From Kryptolebias marmoratus (taxonomy: Eukaryota; Chordata; Actinopteri; Cyprinodontiformes; Rivulidae), in the NCBI RefSeq assembly GCF_001649575.2, contig NC_051453.1, positions 142,281 to 206,280 on the forward strand: DNA of 64,000 nt, in the 5' to 3' direction. Shown in pieces: positions 12,801 through 21,207 of the stretch. Numbering within the stretch: position 1 is the stretch's first letter; the number at the start of each line of letters is the position of its first letter. Under the pieces are notes generated by a model. That model was not told where the DNA came from. It ran no database searches and saw only the letters and a program-made list of their open reading frames with translations. The translations under genes and the position numbers were made by a program.

Positions 12801-15800
12801 TCATCTGAAGTAGCAGATCCTGACCCCGTCACCCCTAACTACCTTCACATGGGGCGGCGGGATGCCTCGTTGCCACAAGTTGTCTATGACGGTCCAGAGA
12901 TTCTCGGGCGGAGAAGATGGAGGCACAGCCAAAATCTAGCCGACCATTTCTGGCATCATTTCCTAAAATACTACCTGCCAGGACTCCAAGCCCGTCAAAA
13001 ATGGCAGACTGAATAGGCCAATCTACAAGTCGGAGATGTGGTCATGATTGTGGACAATCAGCTTCCGCGGGCCCTTTGGCCTGTGGGTAAAGTATCTCAA
13101 GTTTTTCCTGGACCAGACACCCGGATCAGATCAGCTGAAGTAACTGTAAAGGGAAGAACGTATGTACGACCAGTTGCAAGACTTGTCAACCTACCTGCCT
13201 TGCCTACGGACGATTAATCACCCCCTTTACCTCAGCCTTTTTAGTTATTCGTATTCACAAGTGAATACGGGGGCGGCTGTGGAAAAGGCTGCCTAAAGGG
13301 AGACTGTCATGCTTGCCCTTTAAGGGGCGGAGCCTAGACCGCCAGTGAGCAGCATGCAGACCAGGAAGAGCAGAGATGAGAAAGAAGCTGCACCGGAGTT
13401 TACAGTCCTAAGTTTGTGTTGTTTAGTTGCTGTTTACAGTTCGTTTGCCAACTCATTCGACTTGTGTGCGTGAAAATAGAAGTAAGTAACATTGCAAGTT
13501 AAGAATGTAGTTTATTTAGCGGAACGTGCCGTTTTCACTCTTAATTGATGTTTGTTGAGATGCTTGTTCCTGCGAACATTTAATGAGAGCTACCAACGCG
13601 GGTTTCGTGTGTTACGTTATTTAGAAGCAACGTATGGAAAATTATTAATATTGTAGTCAGTCATAATGTAACTGTGACAGAATTTCAGTTAGTTATTTGG
13701 GATTATTTAAATACTGATGTTATATCATTATTCTGTATCTGTTCTAGAAACCACACACCCAGAGTTCTGTCAAGTAAGGAATAAACAGCAAATTCAAGTT
13801 AATTGAACACCCGGGAGTGAGACTGCTTTATTTGGAGTTCTAACCGGACTCACCACAGTGATCTGAACCTTCCAACCAGCATAAAACCAGTCCCTATTTT
13901 TTAATCTGTATAAACGTACTCGCTGACCACAATGGCTTTATAATAACTGACCAACCTTCGGGGACCCAGACAGCTATTTTCACTCTGTCTCTCTGCTTGG
14001 TTCTCTTTCCTCTCCGATTTTCTGGTACAGTTTATTTTTCCCAGCGAACATTGCAGAATATACAGAGCAGAGTAATATTTTATCATAATGTTTCTACTGC
14101 ATCCCCGCCGAGGCTTTAACCTGAGTATATAAAGACATTTTCTCCAGTATACCATCTGAGTAATACAACCAAGGAATACAGTCATATGACAAGAATTGTT
14201 TAGATCCAATTATAGCTGCTGGATTGGTGATGGCGTGAGCAAACTTTCAGTTTTCCTGCAACAGTAGAAATCCCTGCAGAGAAAATAATACCACTATCCT
14301 GCAGGAGTGACAGCAGATAAAGTCATAACAGATGTACGTTAGTCATAAACAAACATATCTACAGAATTTCATTTTATCTGCTTTAATTTTGAAGGGTTTT
14401 TGACCAAGAATTTGAACATTTTTCTGTAAAGACAAACTTGCTCTTCTTATTTTACATTATTCATTGAAGCTTTGGAGCAAGGTTTAGTTTGCGAGATCAG
14501 TCGCAACCATAAAATACAATTAAATCAAATCTTTGAAGGTAAATGCAATTTTTAGTGCGTCATTTGATTCCACTAAAACATACAGGACACATTAATCCCA
14601 AGTGTGCTGTAATATTTGCTAACATTTTTGTCTTTCTTATCAGAATAGCCAATCTCTTGAGTAATGCATTGCCAGGCATGATCGTTCTTATTTATAATGA
14701 CGATATTTGGGGTCATAAGTACTTATGTTTGCAACTTTAGCTTCGTTTTCAGCATCTATGGGATTGGGTGTCATGCATGTTGGTGATGCAGCTGCCTTGC
14801 ATCAAGAAAGTCTTCAAACTGGGACCTTTCTGCGTGGAGTTTGCTTGTTCTCCCTGTTCTCCCGGTACCCTGGATTCCTCCCACAGCCGAAAAACATGCT
14901 TGTAAGGTTAATTGCTGACTCTTAATGAACTGCGACTGTGATGGACTGACGATCTGTCGAGGGTGTTCCTTTCCTTTCACCCAATGACGGCTGGAGACAG
15001 GCACCAGCTCTGCATCACCCTGCACAGAAAAGTGGGTAAAAAAATAGATGGCAGATTAGGATTAGGAATAGACTAGGCGTGCATTCGATCTTTTTTTGAC
15101 TTGACAGCCCCTTGTCTTTGCAAAAGACTGAAATAATGTTGGTGAACTTGTGACAGATACAAAAGTTTTATTTTTATAGCTATTTTAAGTTTTAGTGTAA
15201 GGTTTTTACTAAACAGTTGACTTCTTTCTGAATGAAAGGATTACATGAGCAAAATGTTGTTGTGCTGACTGTTTATCTGCAACATACTTTTGTGTTTTTA
15301 ACTAGATTTTATTTAAACAATGTGTGAAATGTCACTAAGATAAGCTAATGTCAAGACTGTTAAAAACAAAAAGGTGAACAGAGTTCAGATTGGTTGTGTC
15401 AAAGACAAACATTTATTTAGTCCAGTTCTTAACAGTTCTGTAAATACCCCCTTTAAAACAACCTCTATTTGCCTCTTATTGCACTCTTTAACTTATTCCC
15501 ATCTTTACGTCTGTCTCTATCAGTCTAGTTTTGTTGCGTAATATTTAGGCTCCCAGTTTAATGTTTGTGCGGCTCTGTTCTTCTTTAAAAAAAACATCAA
15601 AATTTCTCGAGTTAGATTCACACTGACGTTTTTATCTTGGAAAAAGCAATATCCTGCAGCTACTGCCAGTGCATTTGCAAACACAGACACAGATACACCT
15701 TCTTTTGCACAAATACATGCGCCCCTATACCTACAAACACCCACATTGCATTTTATGAGCTGGTGTTTATCCTGCGGTCGGACCGGGCCCGTTTTAATGT

Positions 15801-18800
15801 CCGTGAAGCCCAGCGGCGCTGCTATTAGTTAGAAAGATCGGCATCACAAGAGCACGCATTCATACGTACAACACATGCATACACACCTTATAAAGGCAGT
15901 ATTATGAACATGCAGTATGTATGAAATGTCTTTTTTTTTCGTGGACCAAGCAGGACCAGAAGCGTGAAGAAGTTTGGCCAATCCTTGGTTTAGACTCTGT
16001 TGGGATTTTTGACTTCCTTAAATAAGTAATACTTCAGAAAAGGTGTTATCAATCCCTTTTTCTAAAGAAGAGTTAAAGTGTTGCTTTGACTCTTAGCTTG
16101 TTATAGAAAATTCCATTTTTTTGTGTGTTGCTCTTTTTTAAATTCTGCTCACAATAGGAAAACATGGAAGGAATGACCTATTGGTGGATTTCTAGAGTCT
16201 CTAATTTGACTTTTTGAGGCTTGCAGAACATATTAGTGCACATTATTTTCTACTGCATGATATTTGGAGAACCTTTAATTGCATAATTATTTTTGAATAT
16301 TGCAACAACGATATCAGTGGTGATAAACCCACATTTCTCATTCCTCTTTTTAGCATTTCAGCTACTTTCTAAATCAGCTGTAGGCACTGAAGATAGTGGG
16401 GAACCATCTAAATGCCAAATTTAATGTTCGCATCTGGTTTGGGTCAGCGATTTGTTGCAATGCTTTACAATGTGTACTTTGACATGCAATGATGATGAAT
16501 TTTCAGTATATAGTGCAGCCCTACTCGTTACTCATTGCAAAAAATGAAATAAAACATAAAAAAGGTTATCCTGGACTATATCAAATAGTGCAGCTTTTCT
16601 CCAGGATTGTTGCAGATATAGTGAGCTTGTATGAGATGTTTGAACAGTCGTTGGTTGGAACACCGGTCTGTTTCCAGGTGATTTGCCTCCTTTATGTTCT
16701 CTCTTGATTGCTAAAGTCACCAGGAGGGGTAATCTTAGATCAGATGGACTAAATATGTGTCTAATTCTTTGAACACAAACTGTCTTTGGATAAAGGGTCT
16801 TCAAAGGATTTGCATCCTTGTCCTTGTGCAAGTTACAGAGATATCTTAAATTAGACCTCCTGCTGAGGATGGGTGATGTTAGACATAAGGTTATGGACCA
16901 TTTGAGCACTAAATGCACGTCTTGTTGCCAAAAGCTGCCGGTGATTTTACTGCTTCGATATAATTTAAGTCTGTTTTATTGTGGAACCGTTACACTGAAC
17001 TCCTTTACAAAAGACATTATGAATTTTAATGGGATTAGTTTTGGTAAAATAAATGTTAAAGAAAAAAAATTGATATAACATTCTGGAATGCGGGTATGCA
17101 CTCAATGTAAACAAAGCACTCGGCTGACTTTGCCAAAAACCACGGGAAGGCTTGAGTGATTGACTTACTTTAGGCTGGCTGTAGTCTGTGTAGGTAAACA
17201 AAAATAAGTGAGAGTTGTGCAGCGTTTTCCTTATAAATTTGCGTTTGTGTTTTGAGTGGCAAAGACAGGACTGCTGGAGATGACTGCTAATAGTTCACAG
17301 ATGAAAGAGAGACTGAGCGGAAATTCAAAGGTAGCCAAGCAACAGGGGGAATGCACACATGCACATTCTGCTCTTCCTCTCCCTTCTGCCTTCCCTTTGG
17401 CTTTCCAAGCCTCCCCGTACACACTCACGCGCCGTGCACACGCAGGACTCCATCATCATTAACCGGAGCAGAGGAACGCAATGTTAAGCTCGCCTCTGCT
17501 GTCTCGTCCTCTGGGTCGAGGCTAAAATAGAAGCTGTCCACAGAGTCAGGCAATGCCTCTGTGAGAGGGGGGGCAGAAAACAGAGGAAGAGGAGGAAACT
17601 TTAGTTTAGTGCAAAGAATCCGTTGATGATGCCGGAGTGGGAGAATGCAGCGTGCTTGGCCCCAGACTGCTGCAGTAGGTCTTTCGGAGGTATTTTAATA
17701 GGCTTCTGTCTCCGTAAAGCTGCCCTTTGATCGTGCACTCAGGCTGCACGTGAACGTTGACTCTGCCGGAAACAGACACCTGGTCACGCTCTGAAGCCTG
17801 TCTGTCTGCCCGCTTTGAAATATTAGAAGACTTTGTTTCAACTCTGAACTTTTGGACACAAAGACTCAGATTAAATGTTGAAATTTGTCTTCATTCAAAT
17901 CTGTAGAAACTGTCTGTGTTGCTTCAGATTGATAGAAAGCTTCTCACATCTTCATATGTTGATCCAGTTAAACTACAATAAAGGAAACCTTCAGTTCTAA
18001 TTAGCTTTTACATCATATTTAACTCCCAGATACAACTTGTAACGCCCTGTTCAACTCGAAGAGGACAGTTAACTTTGTAAAGCCTTTAATTTCTCTCCAA
18101 ATTACACAACGCTAATTATGGACTTGAAAATGAGGCAGTTAGCTGCGAGTGTCATCAGATGACAACTTTATAGATCGAGCAACAGGTTTTAATTATGTAA
18201 AAAGTATTTTTGAAGTTGATTTCCATTACGTTGATTGTGGAATTCCTCACAATAAGAAACATTCATGCGTTTGTTTTGAGGAAATGTCTGCACAACTGTG
18301 CAAAATCATATAATGATGGTTTTTCATATTTTTTTAAACCTCCAGTTAATGAAGAAGATAAAACAAAATCTTGATGGTGTCACTTTATCCAACATTGTTT
18401 GAATGTTGCTGCTGGTTATAAACTGAAATCCTGAGGACTTCCAATTCCTTCTTGAGATTTTACAGAAATATTTTTTTGTGAGCATCTTTTTGAGTGTGTT
18501 CTTGTGTCCCGCACCAAAAAGTGACCAAGGTTTTCTTGAATTGGAGAATCACAGAGAATTATAACCCAGAATCCAGCCTAACGTTGCTCGGAACAAGGCG
18601 ATAAAAGAATGTTTTTTCTCCCTAAAAAGCAACTAAACCCTGAAACACACGCTGTCTTGTAGGTTCATGCACTGCATCACTTTTGCATTCCACATATTTT
18701 AACTTTGAAAATTGGTGTGAGACAGAATATTATTCCAATGCAACATAAAAGAATAGGGTTGGGAATCTTTAGGTTTGTTTTTTTTTCTTCTTCTCTGCTC

Positions 18801-21135
18801 CTGGTGGAAGGCGGACATGTTTCTTTTCTCCCTGTCTCCTGAACTGTAAAATGTTGCGTGGAAGCCCTGAGTTTTAACTACTCAAAGCGGATGCAAGTCG
18901 TTCACAATCAAAGTTGTAACAGACCCGATAATTCAATTAGCCTTTTCAGAGTTAGATGGAAACTCACTCGATGATCGTCTGCTTCGCGGCAGCAGCTACC
19001 ATCGGCTGTTTGTTCTTGCATGTAGTGTGGCTCATTCTTATCTTTACTTCCAAACACGGGCTTTCAGTGCAGAAGGAGCTGTTTGTAGGTCTCAGTCAGT
19101 GCCGTTCTTTTCTCTTGTGTCCACTTCTACGCTTCAGGGCACTGCCTTTTGGATTCAACATGACGTGTTAGTTTTTTACATTTTAAAATTGATTTAAAAT
19201 CGTCCACGTTCACATGTAATGCAGAAAACCCGGTCTACTGCAGGTAAGATAACAACTGCTGATTAAAAAAATCTAAACGATCCTTTTAAGCTGCCCTTAT
19301 TTAAAAGCCACGTTCACACAAATGATTTTAATCAGTATTGTGTTGGTTTGTGACTGATGCTGCTTTGTCTCACCTGGTGGCAGGTCCAGGAACAAAATTA
19401 AAGTTCTTCTCCTGCAGCTGAGCTCGGCACACAGCACCAGCTGAGCGGTACTGTATATATACTGAAACTGTTAAACTGCAGACAGATGTTTTTCTGTCCC
19501 GGCTGCTCTCTTCAGCTCTCTCTCTCTCGTGATGGAGAAGAAATATTCGGAGTCAAAGTTTACCCTGACTCAACTGATTGTGCCGTTTCATGTGCGACCC
19601 AAATGGGGCTCATAAAGTTGCCACTCCACATAGCCCGGCCCCCGATGGGACATCTGATATGACTGCGTACATGTGTGTAAGCAGGTGGGAGGTATGTATG
19701 TGTAGAGCACATACAAGTCTTGTTTGTGTGAGCCTGCATGTTTGCTTGCGTGTGTTTATGTGCACACACGGGCCATAATCAGGTCCAGATGATTCTGAGT
19801 GTCGGCCAGCTTCCCAGAATAGCAGCGCTGGTTTCCCTGCAGCCCTCCAACTGGCCTTGGCAAATATTTTAGCAACTTCATGTTTACCTTCACACTCGAG
19901 CATTCTCCCTCGCTCAGAGCATTTCTCGTTCCCTGCTCCCTGTCTATCAAAAATAATCTGCTTTTTCATCATTTACACCCGGTGGGCAGCAGCGCCGAGT
20001 AAACTCCTCCACTGGGCTAAAACTGAAACAAACTCAGCAGCAGGCTGGCCACATGTGGCTGCCTGAGTGAAGCTATCGTACTCTGATCTCCATGTGTTGA
20101 TTGATAGAAAATTCAGAGACCGTTTCAGGCAGCAGTTTCTTATTGGGGTTCTGCTGAGGCATGACTCCTGAAAAACACCAAAAACAACAGAAAAGTCAAC
20201 GTTATTATACAATTCTCCTGCACATTTAAGGTTTTGTTGATGTTGAGATCATAATTCAGCACTGTGGAAATGACTATTTGTTGTCAGAAAGTGTTTTATT
20301 TGTGCCTCAGAGCTAAAGATGAATCAGCGAGTCCAAGCTGACACAGACACTTTGCAATACAATCTCTTTTCATGTGTGTTTGCATCTGTCATTCACATGC
20401 AAACAAGCTAACAATATGTTTTGTAATAGCTTTTTGTGTCCCTACTTGAAAACCCCTATTTTCAGTGTATCTGTGTGTGAATGAGGGAATTTTCTCAACG
20501 TGCGCTGAAAATTACGACAACAACGGTGCCGTTTTTACCAACTGGTTAGCTTGTCGACGTTAGGTTTTCAACATGTTTTTGCACACAAAGCTGTGGGACT
20601 TTTAGGGGTCAGTTGCATCACAGTCATTGACTTATCGGGTTATCAGTTTTACTCCAGTCCAGTAGGAGGTGATAATTTTCTGATTTACCAACTACTTTTA
20701 CTGTCCTGATTGGTTGGAAGCTCTTCCCTGTTGGAATAATTATGAGCTGTGGATTTTAGTGATTGCTGCTGATGACATCTTTGTGACGAAACACAATCTA
20801 GAATCTAGTCCTTGCAGACACTCATGTTATTGCCACCTACAGGCCAGACATCGTTTTGCCAGCAGTTGTTTTGATTTTTGGATTATTTTTTAAATATTTT
20901 ATGATAATATCATTTCAAAAATCTTGAATTCGAGGTCATAGCTAATGTTTTTACTAAATATTACCAAGGATTTGATTTTCTAACCTGTCATTTTGTTTTG
21001 TTTTTTCAGTGCCGTCCCTCCAAAGGCAGAAGACGAGGTTTCTGTTGGTGTGTAGACAAATACGGGCATCCTCTTCCAGGCTACAACGACAGGGAGCACA
21101 GCGAGAAGAAGTGCTACAACCTGGAGGGCAAATGA
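3684..21135 (+). CDS. igfbp3: igfbp3, insulin-like growth factor-binding protein 3 (3' part: last two coding exons)
   Basis: IGFBP-3 is a secreted carrier that binds IGF-I and IGF-II in plasma and tissue. The window holds only its C-terminal thyroglobulin type-1 domain, split over exons 3684-3803 and 21010-21135 (81 residues plus stop). All six cysteines are present: GPC and PNC in the first exon; C, CWC and a final C in the second. The basic KGRRRG run before CWCV matches the heparin-binding and nuclear-localisation segment of this family. The PRG...PNC and KYG.PLPGY stretches fit IGFBP-3 better than IGFBP-5. The exons splice in phase 0 at GT-AG sites. The intron between them is 17.2 kb and carries a BEL/Pao retrotransposon. 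The N-terminal exons are outside the window. Paralogue status (a or b copy) cannot be decided. Confidence 0.93.
3804..6940 (+). other. igfbp3: igfbp3 intron 3, part 5' of the retrotransposon
   Basis: This is non-coding intron sequence. It holds a short (CA)n run near 3847-3860, a G/T-rich stretch at 4090-4250, a G-run near 4800-4820, and several A/T homopolymers near 5280-5660. The open frames here show no family motif or codon conservation and I treat them as chance. Confidence 0.7.
6936..6940. repeat. Left target-site duplication of the BEL/Pao element (ATCTG)
   Basis: ATCTG immediately precedes the 5' LTR. The same five bases follow the 3' LTR at 13904-13908. The A may instead belong to the LTR end, which would give a 4-bp duplication (TCTG). 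Either length fits BEL/Pao integration. Confidence 0.8.
6941..7569 (+). repeat. BEL/Pao 5' long terminal repeat
   Basis: The LTR opens TGTGGAAAAGG and ends in a T-run followed by AA, immediately before the primer binding site. It contains a GC box-like GGGGCGGAGC near 6987 and an AATAAA at 7445-7450 that could end the element's transcript. It is aligned base for base with the 3' copy at 13278-13904. Confidence 0.93.
7570..7586 (+). other. Retrotransposon primer binding site, tRNA-Tyr type
   Basis: TGGTCCTTCGAGCCGGA is the complement of the 3' end of vertebrate tRNA-Tyr (acceptor stem CTCGAAGGA plus CCA, reaching into the T arm), matching 16-17 bases. The site abuts the 5' LTR. The tRNA sequence is from memory, but the match length and position make the call firm. 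Confidence 0.85.
7617..13016 (+). CDS. BEL/Pao gag-pol polyprotein, cut short by an in-frame stop
   Basis: This is a single open frame of about 1,799 codons. I chose the ATG at 7617; the frame is also open from an ATG at 7569 that overlaps the primer binding site. From residue 1 at 7617, I see a coiled, Gln/Pro-rich gag with a DUF1759-like region near 230-330. Two zinc-knuckle-like Cys/His clusters follow near 473 and 507. A protease DDGS is at about 600-603. Reverse transcriptase runs about 885-1025, with FSSDIRGMF and a YVDN box at 1017-1020. RNase H (FCDAS) is near 1200-1335. The integrase has an HHCC finger near 1507-1545 and a catalytic D, D, E near 1573, 1635 and 1684. TAG at 13014-13016 ends the frame inside the C-terminal DUF5641-like region. 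Confidence 0.93.
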   Translation: MDSRQKRRTSMPSYLSDYDLSGLGAQSKLWTAVPAALGVSAEPTTPERPTIRSPSPPLSQSFDMANLRDDEEQEQELSQSMDQATGEQRTHQVPEFNAALDEIRQENAELRKQFQSLMVALQPKPAAHQPLFPPPPPQGVYSGGGYGHYQLPTNTPAYQQLQYPTLSPQGNLPQDLGPHRVSQHYSGLSCNPYYAVTPQQRAPSYAGTDPSFLQTPCFNEPQRETTYRGPKPTIPSFTSPDPREFARMKIALENLLPADATERYKYQILTDHLRCEEASLVADSYCNSRQPYTDTMLALTKMYGQPHKLAVQRIAELMDGPNIRSGDVKGFRLFALNVRSLVGMLEQLGQRGQVELVCGSHVSRLVSKLPYDLNASFKRFIHPLRLAIPTLVDFADWLEYELEVQDDGMKPPKREELFNKKPDTKRTPKPPGKTATILLGTEKVLRSSSVAAPSAFEQPANKSKREDKVTAYCPYCDNDKHFLNNCSNFKNLTKEQKVTWIKTNNKCWRCGRNHQAAKCTLKAPCKTCGRRHLLVLHEVNERVEEGPAPEPPSVESCLVNTANKVRYVDRPVYNCKVLLKISKVLLRNGDKSLETYAVLDDGSERTILLQSAAKLLGLKGSKEVLDLRTVRQEVEKLHGAAVSFTISPAANPDKTYNIQNAFTAEQLSLAEHSHPVASLQQKYKHLSGLPLPPLNRVHPMLLIGADCTHLITPIEPVRLGPPGGPAAVKTLLGWTLQGPAQTIESITNVSHCLFTSTPSPAELFSCVEKLWQMDVLPYRSEKLAVRSRQDQEAVRLLQEQTVRVNVSGVERYATPLLRVKNMPPLKATPEAVLPLLRGIEKRLAKSPGQAAAYQREIEKLVEAGYVVKLGDHQLKTSVEAWYIPHHMVQHNGKNRVVFNCSFQYQGYNLNQLLLPGPTLGPALLPVLLRFREHAVAFSSDIRGMFHQVRLLPKDRPLLRFLWRDMKRDNPPDVYEWQVLPFGTTCSPCCATFALQKHVTDHSQPEDDVCVAINKSFYVDNCLQSLPCPVAAKALVDKLHHLLAGGGFELRQWASNNPNVIHHLPPDTKSTSCELWLNQDQSDIQEPALGLHWNCKSDTLTYKHRHIDCSVATMRNIYRVLASQYDPLGYIVPYTTRAKVIVRHLWEKRRDWDDPQLPEELLQKWYAWEAELAQLHKITLPRCYTSPGLDQPNCKRDIHVFCDASEQAYGSVAYLRTESPEGEVEVAFLAARSRVSPKKQQSIPRLELCAALTGAQLYKVISTELTLPIRSCIFWSDSATVLTWLGSDSCRYKVFVGTRVAEIQKLTEAATWRYVPSRDNPADDITRGLTIQDISTGSRWTDGPVFLKLAPSNWPDLPPPHQSEPEGELKRQVVCLSMSSSSVPDPHQYRTWDNFLEATAHQLYGAADPNHPLTADSYAAAELEALQQAQKESLLEEITQLKDGKPISKSSRLLLLAPEFDEKTGLIRVGGRLRRNPDLTVEEVHPVVLDPRHALTQLIIQDYDYKLQHPGPERVFAEIRRRYWVLRGREAVRRHQRSCVECKRWKGRPNPPRMADLPPARLRLFKPPFYSTGVDCFGPYIIKIRRSSEKRWGILFKCLTTRAVHLDLIPSMDTDAFLMALRRFIARRGKPKEILCDQGTNFRGGERELQESFQALHPDLKERLAYQQIRFAFNPPGSPHFGGCWEREIRSLKIALQVILGAQTVTEEVLHTVLIEIEGMLNSKPLGYTSSEVADPDPVTPNYLHMGRRDASLPQVVYDGPEILGRRRWRHSQNLADHFWHHFLKYYLPGLQARQKWQTE
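13017..13217 (+). pseudogene. Stranded C-terminal segment of the BEL/Pao polyprotein
   Basis: After the TAG at 13014-13016 the same frame stays open for 66 more codons to TAA at 13215-13217. It encodes the typical end of the BEL/Pao DUF5641-like domain (short hallmarks QVGDVV, LWPVGKV and RPVARLV). It has no start codon of its own, so it is best read as the detached tail of the polyprotein. Confidence 0.8.
13278..13904 (+). repeat. BEL/Pao 3' long terminal repeat
   Basis: This 627-bp repeat is nearly identical to 6941-7569. It is two bases shorter at the CA run near 13752 and has six substitutions, three of them clustered near 13354-13361. An AATAAA at 13780-13785 is in sense orientation with igfbp3. 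A purine-rich tract ends just upstream. Confidence 0.93.
14765..15055 (-). repeat. Dispersed teleost L2/SINE-type repeat, copy 2 (reverse)
   Basis: Read on the minus strand, this repeats the block order of the copy at 1295-1645: a 'cagtccatcacag' block, then 'cggctgtgggaggaa', then 'ccacgcagaaag'. It is degenerate and not coding. Confidence 0.65.
16490..17205. repeat. Unassigned dispersed repeat, copy 1
   Basis: The part at about 17080-17195 (gaatgcgggtatgcactcaatgtaaacaaagcactcggct...) is clearly related to 30550-30645. The upstream part (tatcctggactatatcaaatagtgcagc) resembles 30515-30545. Two diverged copies in one window point to a dispersed element. No terminal repeats or coding region were found. 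Confidence 0.5.
21010..21135 (+). CDS. igfbp3: igfbp3 exon 4 (C-terminus and stop)
   Basis: This exon has forty-one codons plus TGA after a T-rich acceptor (ttttttcag). It encodes CRPSKGRRRGFCWCVDKYG, then PLPGY, and ends CYNLEGK. CWCV is the invariant thyroglobulin-domain motif. The stop lies 62 bases before an assembly gap at 21198. Confidence 0.95.
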   Translation, partial: CRPSKGRRRGFCWCVDKYGHPLPGYNDREHSEKKCYNLEGK

Positions 21136-21197
21136 GAGGACCGGCGGCTGGACGGAGAGAGCAAAGCAGCATGAACGGGTGGGCGGGTGGGGGGGGG

Positions 21198-21207
21198 NNN
21201 NNNNNNN
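21198..21207. other. Assembly gap (10 N) after a G-run
   Basis: Ten N follow a run of G bases and are followed by more G. The true length of the G-rich tract in the igfbp3 3' region is unknown. Confidence 0.98.

Larger units (their letters stand above)
6941..13904 (+). mobile_element. BEL/Pao LTR retrotransposon, near full-length
   Basis: A 6964-bp element is inserted in sense orientation in igfbp3 intron 3. It has two LTRs (629 and 627 bp) differing at six substitutions and one CA-dinucleotide indel, about 1%. It also has a 4-5 bp target duplication, a tRNA-Tyr-type primer binding site directly after the 5' LTR, one gag-pol open frame, and a purine-rich tract (gggggcgg) just before the 3' LTR. 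Domain order is gag-like DUF1759, zinc knuckles, aspartyl protease, reverse transcriptase, RNase H, integrase, and a DUF5641-like tail, which is the BEL/Pao order. No envelope frame is present. One in-frame stop interrupts the tail. Confidence 0.95.
13909..21009 (+). other. igfbp3: igfbp3 intron 3, part 3' of the retrotransposon
   Basis: This non-coding stretch of about 7 kb contains the reverse-oriented L2-like repeat (14765-15055) and one copy of an unassigned repeat (about 16490-17205). The rest is AT-rich sequence in which I see no exon. Confidence 0.7.
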
